Assembly: GCA_012103035.1 (NCBI GenBank)
Contig: JAAVLL010000001.1
Coordinates: 1,214,501-1,278,500 of the forward strand
Source: Brucella oryzae
GTDB lineage: Bacteria; Pseudomonadota; Alphaproteobacteria; Rhizobiales; Rhizobiaceae
Direction of reading: 5' to 3'
DNA length: 64,000 nucleotides
Shown: in pieces, positions 57,145 through 64,000 of the stretch
Layout: every line of letters starts with the position of its first letter
How positions within the stretch are numbered: position 1 is the first letter of the stretch
Made by a program: the position numbers and the translations under genes
Notes under the pieces: generated by a model
Seen by the model: the letters and a program-made list of their open reading frames with translations, nothing else
What the model was told of the DNA's origin: nothing
Database searches by the model: none

Positions 57145-57340
57145 TAGCTTCTCGTGTTTGAAATGAGGAATAAGGAATTCCTATCTGATTGTCGTCTACG
57201 GCTCAACCTCGTGATCAGATTTGCTTAAAACCCGAAATTCTGCGTCATAGTTCGAATAGGCGCTTTGTTGTGCTGCGCCCGCATGCTAGAGGCGAACCGG
57301 ATGATAATGAGAATCCGCAGGGATTATCGGGAACTTGGGT

Positions 57341-58038
57341 ATGGATGAAGCTCGCAAGCTGAAAATTGCAGCCGCCGCAGAAGCACTTACGCACGTCAAG
57401 GATGGAATGCGGCTGGGGATCGGTACCGGTTCAACTGCCGAGGAGTTCGTTCGTCTGCTTGCCGAAAGGGTAAGTAGCGGCTTCAAGATCATTGGCGTAC
57501 CCACCTCTGAACGCACTGCGAAGCTTTGTAAGGAGCTGGGCGTTCCACTGACGACACTCGATGAAACGCCTCATCTCGATCTTACCGTGGATGGTGCCGA
57601 TGAAGTCGACGCCGATCTTTCGCTCATCAAGGGCGGCGGTGGAGCTCTTCTTCGTGAAAAGATTGTTGCCGCCGCATCGGATGCAATGATCGTTATTGCT
57701 GACAGCTCGAAGGTGGTGGAGACGCTTGGGCGTTTCCCTCTACCTGTGGAAGTCAATTGTTTCGGTCTCGGCGCAACCATGCGCGCGATTGAAGAAGCAG
57801 CTGCAAAGTGTGGTCTTGCAGGCCCGCTGGCGCTGCGTTTAAAGGATGGCTCGGCCTTCGTAACAGATGGTGGCCATTATATCGTGGATGCATCTTTTGG
57901 CCGCATTCCCGATCCAAAGACACTATCTAACGCTCTTCGCAATTCCAGGCGTTGTCGAGCACGGACTTTTCATCGGACTGGCGCGTGCGGCAGTGATTGC
58001 TGGCAACGACGGCATCCGCACCATGAACCGGTCTTGAA
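57341..58038 (+). CDS. rpiA: Ribose-5-phosphate isomerase A (one frameshift)
   Basis: Interconverts ribose 5-phosphate and ribulose 5-phosphate. The start is the ATG at 57341 ([19 protein letters not shown]). [12 protein letters not shown] is the phosphate site, [27 protein letters not shown] the catalytic region and [10 protein letters not shown] a conserved strand. One base is missing near 57938 (GCTCTTTTCGCA). The corrected tail is [22 protein letters not shown], giving 232 residues, exactly the Brucella length. The gph-rpiA-DUF2059-gor neighbourhood is conserved in Rhizobiales. Confidence 0.94.
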
Positions 58039-58061
58039 CTGATTGAACGGAGTATTGACCT

Positions 58062-58597
58062 ATGATCCCGGCAACTGGCTTTCGCCGTCTGATTGCACCG
58101 TTTTCCGCGCTCGTACTGATGTCGGGCATTCATGCGGCATCTGCACAGGAAATCAGCGAATCTCATCTGGAAGCTGCCCGCGCTGCTATTTCTGCAATTG
58201 ATGCTACCGAGCAATTCGACGAAATTCTACCGAATGCTGCCCGCGCCCTGAAGGGCGAACTGATCCAGAAGGATCCAAATCTGGAAGCCCTCATCACCAA
58301 GACGGTCGATGACAAGGCTCTTGCTCTTGCTTCCCGTCGTGCCGATCTCGAAACCGAATCCGCCCGAGCCTATGCGAAAGCTTTTCTGAAGATGAGCTGA
58401 AAGCCATTGCAGCATTCTATACGTCGCCCGCGGGAAAGAAGCTCCTGTCGGAAGGTCCGATCGTAACGCGTGAAGTGGTGAAGGCTGCGAATATCTGGCA
58501 GAACGGCATCGCCCGCGATCTGGCAACCGGCGTGGCCGAAGTTCTGGCCGCTCAGGCTGGCGCTGCAGCTGCTCCAGCACAGCCTGCACAGCAGTAA
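58062..58597 (+). CDS. Exported DUF2059 protein (one frameshift)
   Basis: A secreted protein of unknown function common in alphaproteobacteria. The start is the ATG at 58062, with a signal peptide (FSALVLMSGIHAASAQ, cleavage after about residue 28). The helical DUF2059 core reads AARAAISAIDATEQFDEILP and, after the break, SEDELKAIAAFYTSPAGKKLL, the family hallmark. One T is missing near 58385 (GCTTTTTCTGAA). It ends in an Ala/Pro/Gln-rich tail. About 178 residues. It follows rpiA closely and is followed by a terminator. Confidence 0.88.
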
Positions 58598-58621
58598 TTT
58601 GGTGCGGTAACGCTGAATTTG

Positions 58622-58652
58622 AAAGCCCGGTCTCTTGGCCGGGCTTTTCTTT
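58622..58652 (+). terminator. Rho-independent terminator after the DUF2059 gene
   Basis: AAAGCCCGG and CCGGGCTTT pair across TCTCTTGG, followed by TCTTTG. Confidence 0.82.
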
Positions 58653-58692
58653 GCCTACATATTGGCCAACGTAATATTTATTGGAGAATTCC

Positions 58693-60084
58693 ATGACCGG
58701 CTATGACTACGATCTTTTGTTATTGGCGGCGGTTCCGGTGGTGTCAGGGCAGGACGTCTTGCCGGGGCAATGGGGAAAAAGGTCGGTCTTGCGGAAGAAT
58801 ATCGCATGGGTGGGACCTGTGTTATTCGCGGTTGTGTGCCAAAGAAACTTTTCGTCTATGCTTCCCAGTTTCCCGAATATTTTGAAGATGCAGCCGGTTA
58901 CGGCTGGGATGTTGGCACTTCGACATTCGATTGGAAGAAACTAATCGATGCTAAGGACAGGAGATTGCTTGGCTTGAGGGGCTCTATACCAGAGGGCTCG
59001 AGAAATCCAATGTCGAGATTTTCACTGGCCGTGCCGAACTAATTGATGAACATACGATCGAATTAAAGGCAGACGGTCGCCATGTCACGGCTGACCAGAT
59101 ATTGATTGCGACAGGTGGGCATCCAAGCATGCCTGAAACTCTGCCTGGCCATGAATATTGCATCAGCTCCAATGAAGTATTCCATCTTGCTGAACTGCCT
59201 AAAGCGATTGCCATTGCGGGTGGCGGATATATTGCTGTTGAGTTCGCAAACATATTCCATGGCCTTGGTGTCGAAACGACACTTGTTTATCGAGGCAAAG
59301 AAATTCTCTCCCGTTTCGACCCGGACCTGCGCCATCTTTTGCATGAAACGATGGAAACGAAAGGTATCCGCGTCATTTGCGAAGCCGTTTTCGAGAAAAT
59401 CGAAAAGCAGTCCAACGGCACTCTGAGAATTTCGCTGAACAATGGCGAAACATTAGAAGTCGGTCAGGCAATGATGGCTATTGGGCGCAGGGCCAATACG
59501 ACTGGTCTTGGGCTGGAAAGAGCCGGAGTGAAGACGGACGAAATCGGCGCTATACCGGTCGATGATTATTCGCGTACCAATGTCGCGAACATCTGGGCGG
59601 TGGGTGATGTTACAAACCGCGTTCAACTAACGCCAGTGGCAATTCATGAAGCCATGTGCTTCCTCGAAACTGCCTTTAAGGATAATCCGACAAAGCCGGA
59701 TCATGAGTTGATCGCAACAGCCGTATTTTCGCAACCGGAGATCGGTACGGTTGGCTTGCCTGAAGATGAGGCCGCGAAGAAGTATCCAGAGATCGAGGTT
59801 TATAGAGCGCTGTTCCGCCCGATGAAGAACACGCTGTCCGGCCGCAATGAAAAATGCTGATGAAACTCATCGTCGACGCGGCGAGCCGCCGGGTCGTCGG
59901 CGCCCATATTATGGGACCTGACGCCGGTGAAATGGCTCAACTCCTGGGCATTTCGCTCAAGGCCGGTGCCACCAAAGATGACTTCGATCGCACTATGGCC
60001 GTGCATCCGACCGCAGCCGAAGAGCTGGTCACGATGTACAAGCCGACCTATCGTGTCGTGAATGGCGAGAAGGTCGAGGGTTGA
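58693..60084 (+). CDS. gor: Glutathione-disulfide reductase (frameshifted)
   Basis: FAD/NADPH enzyme that keeps glutathione reduced. The start is the ATG at 58693 (MTGYDYDLFVIGGGSGGVRA once corrected). The redox disulfide is MGGTCVIRGCVPKKLFVYA. NADPH binding shows as AIAIAGGGYIAVEFANIF, and the second FAD motif as NIWAVGDVTNRVQLTPVA. The C-terminal catalytic histidine is in MAVHPTAAEELVTMYKPT. Breaks lie near 58718, 58745-58760, 58965 and 59853. The total of about 464-466 residues is normal. Confidence 0.93.
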
Positions 60085-60288
60085 ATCTTTCGCCACCGGT
60101 TTCTTCGGTTAACGAATATTGCTGGCATAAAGTCTCAGCCTGCATTATATCAGCCCGATCACGCGCGCCGGATTTCCGGGGCAGGCTGTCATCCTTGTCA
60201 GATGCAGGCTGCCGCTCGAATTCCGGCTTTCGTGTAAGGAGGATATAATCCGAGAGAAATCGAGCGGATAGAAGCAACAGGTGCTCAA

Positions 60289-61666
60289 ATGACGAAGAAC
60301 TGGACCCCACATTCCTGGAGAAACAAGCCGATCAAGCAAGTGCCATTTTATCCGGACGCACAGGCTTTGAACGACGTTGAGTCCCGTCTTCGCACCTATC
60401 CGCCGCTGGTTTTGCAGGTGAAGCGCGCAAGCTCAAGCAGCAACTGGCCCAAGTGGCGGAAGGCAAGGCTTTTCTGCTCCAGGGCGGCGATTGCGCCGAA
60501 AGTTTCGCCGAACACGGCGCGGATAATATCCGCGACTTTTTCCGCGTCTTTCTTCAGATGGCTGTCGTGCTCACATTCGGTGCTTCGAAGCCAGTCGTGA
60601 AGGTAGGCCGTATTGCGGGTCAGTTTGCCAAGCCACGCTCATCGGACATGGAAACGCTGAATGGCGTGGAACTGCCGTCTTACCGTGGAGACATCATCAA
60701 CGGTATTGAGTTCGACTCGGCATCGCGCATTCCCGATCCGCAGCGTCAGGATATGGCATACCGCCAGTCGGCGGCTACGCTTAACCTGCTGCGTGCATTT
60801 GCGCAGGAGGCTATGCTAATCTGGAGAATGTTCATCAGTGGATGCTCGGCTTTGTCGGCAAGAGCCCTCAGGCAGAACGCTATGCAGCTCTGGCGCAGCG
60901 TATTTCCGAAACCATGCACTTCATGCGTGCGATCGGCATTACGGCTGACAGCAATCATTCGCTGCGTGAAACGGATTTCTACACCAGCCATGAGGCTCTG
61001 CTTCTTGGATATGAAGAAGCGCTGACCCGCGTGGACTCCACTTCCGGTGACTGGTACGGCACGTCCGGCCACATGATCTGGATCGGCGACCGCACACGTC
61101 AGGCCGATCATGCCCATATCGAGTACTGCCGCGGCATCAAGAATCCGCTCGGTCTCAAATGTGGCCCATCTCTGCAGCCGGATGATCTCGTTCGTCTGAT
61201 CGATCTTCTGAACCCGGAAAATGAAGCTGGGCGATTGACGCTGATTGCACGCTTTGGCTACGATAAGGTTGGCGATCATTTGCCGCAGCTTATTCGTGCC
61301 GTCGAAAAGGAAGGCCGCAAAGTCGTGTGGTCATGCGATCCGATGCATGGCAATACGATCACCGCCGGTGGCTACAAGACGCGTCCGTTCGACCGCATCC
61401 TCAAGGAAGTGGAATCGTTCTTCGCGATTCATCGCGCTGAAGGTACGCATCCGGGCGGTATCCATGTCGAAATGACCGGCAAGAATGTGACGGAATGCAC
61501 CGGTGGCGCGCGTGCGATCTCGGCAGAAGATTTGCACGACCGCTATCACACGCATTGCGATCCACGACTCAATGCCGATCAGGCACTGGAACTGGCGTTT
61601 CTGTTGGCTGAGCTTCTCAAGAAGGAGCGTGATGCTGGAGTTGACAAGCAGGTCGCGAGTGCCTGA
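60289..61666 (+). CDS. aroG: Class II 3-deoxy-7-phosphoheptulonate synthase (frameshifted)
   Basis: First step of the shikimate pathway, using PEP and erythrose 4-phosphate. The start is the ATG at 60289 ([19 protein letters not shown]). This is the plant-like class II enzyme: [14 protein letters not shown] (metal cysteine), [38 protein letters not shown] and [15 protein letters not shown]. Breaks lie near 60415 ([10 protein letters not shown]) and near 60812 ([13 protein letters not shown]). The corrected length of about 458-460 residues is typical. A terminator follows. The symbol is by common usage; aroF or aroA variants are also used for this family. Confidence 0.93.
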
Positions 61667-61689
61667 CCTGTTTCTAACATACTAGAGCT

Positions 61690-61723
61690 TGCAGGGCGGA
61701 GGTTACGATCTCCGCCCTGTTGC
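61690..61723 (+). terminator. Terminator after the DAHP synthase gene
   Basis: CAGGGCGGAG (61692-61701) and CTCCGCCCTG (61710-61719) are exact 10-bp inverted arms around GTTACGAT. The following T run is weak (TTGCATTTC). Confidence 0.7.
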
Positions 61724-61855
61724 ATTTCGGAGAAACTCACCTATTGATTGCCTTAGGGGCATGCCTCCGAACGGTTGCATAAGTGCCTTTATGCTTTCCG
61801 TAAATCGATCCCGATCTTTGAACTGATGCTATAACCAATTTGATTGAGGGTAATG

Positions 61856-62206
61856 ATGCAGCGCATTTTTCTGGCTTTTCTCAATTCCATGCGAGCATTG
61901 AAGTATCTTGCGGGACATGAAAAGGCTGTTCAACAGGAACTGGTGCTGTTTCTTCTATCTCTGCCGGTGGCGTTCTTTCTCGCACCGACCTGGCTTGCAT
62001 TTCTCTTCATGACCGGATCGATCCTCTTCCTAATCCTTGTGGAAGTACTGAACACGGGTATTGAGGCGACGTGTGACGCCGTTTCGCGGGATTTTCACAA
62101 GGAAATTCAGATTGCAAAGGACTGCGGCTCGCTCGCTGTTCTGATTTCCATTGCGTTCGTCGTCGCGATCTGGGGCTATATTCTCGTCAATACATATCTG
62201 GCCTGA
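61856..62206 (+). CDS. dgkA: Diacylglycerol kinase (DgkA, integral membrane type), intact
   Basis: Small trimeric membrane kinase that recycles diacylglycerol, which is released when periplasmic glucans gain phosphoglycerol. The start is the ATG at 61856 (MQRIFLAFLNSMRALKYLAG); an adjacent ATG at 61853 is also possible behind GAGGGTA. Three membrane helices are evident. The catalytic signature is LVEVLNTGIEATCD. About 116 residues, unbroken. The presence of the cyclic glucan exporter at 47 kb gives a possible functional link. Confidence 0.94.
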   Translation: MQRIFLAFLNSMRALKYLAGHEKAVQQELVLFLLSLPVAFFLAPTWLAFLFMTGSILFLILVEVLNTGIEATCDAVSRDFHKEIQIAKDCGSLAVLISIAFVVAIWGYILVNTYLA

Positions 62207-62297
62207 CAAACAAAGGGATCGTTGTTTGCTTCCGTTGCATTTGCTCGCCCAAGCGCGCTAAAGCTTGGGCATGTTAGCCTCTCACGAGAATCTTGCC

Positions 62298-63948
62298 ATG
62301 CTCCGTATTGCCATCGCGCAGCTTAATCCCGTTATGGGCGATATCGCCGGAAACCTCACCAAGGCACGCGCGGCACGCGCAGAGGCCGCCAGGATGAAGG
62401 CCGATCTTATTTTATTCACCGAACTGTTCATTTCCGGTTATCCGCCGGAAGATCTGGTTCTGAAGCCGTCCTTCCTCGAAGCTTGCGAAAAGCCATACGT
62501 GAACTTGCAAGTGACACGGCCGATGGCGGGCCAGGTGTCATCATCGGAACACCACTCAATCGTGAAGGCGGACTTCACAACTCCATCGCAGTTCTGGATG
62601 CCGGAGAGGTGATCGCTGAACGGTTCAAGGTTGATTTGCCCAATTATGGCGAGTTCGACGAGAAGCGCGTATTTCAAGCTGGCCCAATGCCAGGACCGGT
62701 TAATTTCCGAGGTGTTCGAATTGGGATTCCCATCTGTGAAGATATTTGGGGTGAACTCGGTGTAGCTGAAACGCTGGCTGAGAGTGGCGCAGAGATTTTG
62801 CTCGTACCGAACGGTTCGCCTTATCACCGCGCCAAGATGGATCGACGTCATCAGATTGTCCTGAAGCAGGTAATCGAAACCGAATTACCGATGGTCTATG
62901 CCAATCAAGTTGGTGGACAGGATGAACTTGTTTTGATGGTGGATCGTTCGCATTTAACGCCGACCGATCGCTCTGCCTGCAAATGCCGCAATTTGCGGAG
63001 CAGATCACGCTGATCACCTGGCACAAAGAGATTGATGGCTGGCGCTGCGAAGAAGGTGAGAAGGCCACTCTTCCTGAAGGGCTCGAAGCTGATTATTCCG
63101 CGTGCATGCTGGGTTTGCGAGACTATGTGAACAAGAACGGCTTCAAGGATGTAGTACTGGGCCTTTCCGGCGGCATCGACTCGGCAATCTGTGCAGCTTT
63201 GGGTGTAGACGCCTTGGGCAAGGATCGCGTGCGCTGCATCATGCTGCCTTACCGCTACACATCCGACGAATCTCTGAAAGACGCCGCTGATTGTGCAAAA
63301 GCGCTCAGTGTACGATACGATATCGTTCCAATCTCTGCGCCAGTTGAAGGTTTTCTGGAAGCATTGCAGCCGCTCTTCGAGGGAACCGAGAGCGGGGTGA
63401 CGGAGGAAAATCTGCAGAGTCGCGCACGTGGCACCATTTTGATGGCCGTTTCGAACAAGTTCGGTTCGATGGTCGTCACTACTGGCAACAAATCGGAGAT
63501 GTCGGTGGGTTATGCGACGCTTTATGGTGACATGAACGGCGGCTTCAATCCAATTAAGGACGTCTACAAGATGCAGGTCTATGCGATGTCAGAATGGCGC
63601 AACAGCCATATGCCGGACGGAGCTCTTGGTCCGTCAGGCGAGGTGATTCCGCATAATATCATTTCCAAAGCGCCGTCTGCCGAACTGCGCGAAAATCAGA
63701 CGGATCAGGATAACTTGCCACCTTATCCGGTTCTGGATGATATTCTTGAATGTCTCGTCGAAAACGAAATGAGCAACACTGAGATTGCCGAGCGTGGGCA
63801 TGCGCTCGAAACCGTCCAACGGATCGAACATTTACTCTATCTGGCTGAGTACAAGCGTCGACAATCGGCGCCCGGTGTCAAAATTACCAAGAAGAATTTC
63901 GGACGTGATCGCCGCTACCCTATAACGAACCGCTTCCGCGACCGCTGA
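62298..63948 (+). CDS. nadE: Glutamine-dependent NAD+ synthetase (two or more frameshifts)
   Basis: Amidates NaAD to NAD with glutamine. The start is the ATG at 62298 (MLRIAIAQLNPVMGDIAGN). The N-terminal nitrilase-like glutaminase has LFTELFISGYPPEDL (glutamate), and GIPICEDIWGELG (cysteine). The synthetase domain begins near KDVVLGLSGGIDSAICAAL (P-loop), then MPYRYTSDESLKDA and VVTTGNKSEMSVGYATLYGDM. Breaks lie near 62500 (EKAIRELASD) and 62940 (LVFDGGSFAFN). The corrected length is about 550 residues. It starts 91 bases after dgkA and ends 11 bases before the second gltX. Confidence 0.94.
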
Positions 63949-63959
63949 AAGACAATGAA

Positions 63960-64000
63960 ATGACCGTAACCGTTCGTTTTGCTCCGTCGCCGACGGGCTA
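63960..64000 (+). CDS. gltX: Glutamyl-tRNA synthetase, second copy (5' end only)
   Basis: Begins at the ATG at 63960 and reads MTVTVRFAPSPTGY, the GluRS/GlnRS opening just before the HIGH motif; the gene runs out of the window. This is the second GluRS gene besides the one at 4014-5434. It lies 11 bases after nadE. Paired GluRS genes are usual in alphaproteobacteria lacking GlnRS. Confidence 0.88.
   Translation, partial: MTVTVRFAPSPTG

Overview
The window is chromosomal DNA from an alphaproteobacterium of the Brucella/Ochrobactrum group (Brucellaceae, Rhizobiales). This rests on recognised protein sequences and gene neighbourhoods: lpxA-lpxI-lpxB next to gltA, a pdhA-pdhB-pdhC/lpdA/lipA block with a lipoyl domain on PdhB, a fused ispDF, dusB-ntrB-ntrC, the cyclic beta-1,2-glucan exporter, class II DAHP synthase, and two glutamyl-tRNA synthetases. 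I see no prophage, insertion sequence, CRISPR array, toxin-antitoxin locus or defence island. The content is almost entirely core metabolism and cell-envelope biology. I did not find a convincing undescribed multi-gene system.

The dominant property is sequence quality. About four in five protein genes are broken by one or more one-base (sometimes two-base) indels. Most are deletions inside short homopolymers, and restoring one base rejoins the protein at the length usual for its family (for example PyrG 542, Eno 425, KdsA 277, GlnA 469, LpdA 487 aa). Essential genes are hit as often as dispensable ones, so I read these as uncorrected sequencing errors. I annotate each gene over its full reconstructed span and give the approximate break points. 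Intact genes include lexA, trpC, ftsB, the GNAT gene, the RatA/Coq10-like gene, metG, tatD and dgkA.

Layout. 1-2.4 kb: lipid A synthesis (lpxA end, lpxI, lpxB). 2.5-5.4 kb: gltA and gltX on the minus strand. 5.7-8.2 kb: comEC. 8.3-14.8 kb, minus strand: lexA with its SOS operator, moeA-moaC-trpC-trpD and a PpiD-like periplasmic foldase. 15-21.7 kb, plus strand: tpiA, secG, an L,D-transpeptidase, pyrG, kdsA, eno. 21.8-30.7 kb: a DUF1428 gene, ftsB, the pyruvate dehydrogenase cluster with an embedded GNAT gene, lpdA, lipA and a Coq10-like gene. 30.7-33.2 kb, minus strand: an SDR dehydrogenase, pncC, ispDF. 33.3-36.9 kb: dusB-ntrB-ntrC.

After ntrC the expected ntrY-ntrX pair is absent. Two small envelope genes, a tRNA-Gly(CCC), a lipid kinase and a tiny stress-type membrane gene follow. 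39.2-46.9 kb: rlpA, dacA, tmk, holB, metG, tatD and a metallo-hydrolase. 46.9-52.4 kb: the cyclic glucan exporter (minus), rluC, an EamA transporter, a HAD hydrolase and an ATP12 chaperone. 52.6-54.4 kb: glnB-glnA behind a sigma-54-type promoter. 54.7-64 kb: nnrE/D, a hidden secreted-protein gene, gph, rpiA, a DUF2059 gene, gor, class II DAHP synthase, dgkA, nadE and the start of a second gltX.

Themes that link the genes are envelope construction (lpx, kdsA, ldt, dacA, rlpA, the glucan exporter, dgkA), the pyruvate-to-TCA route (eno, pdh, lpdA, lipA, gltA) and nitrogen control (ntrBC, glnBA, nadE and two GluRS enzymes).
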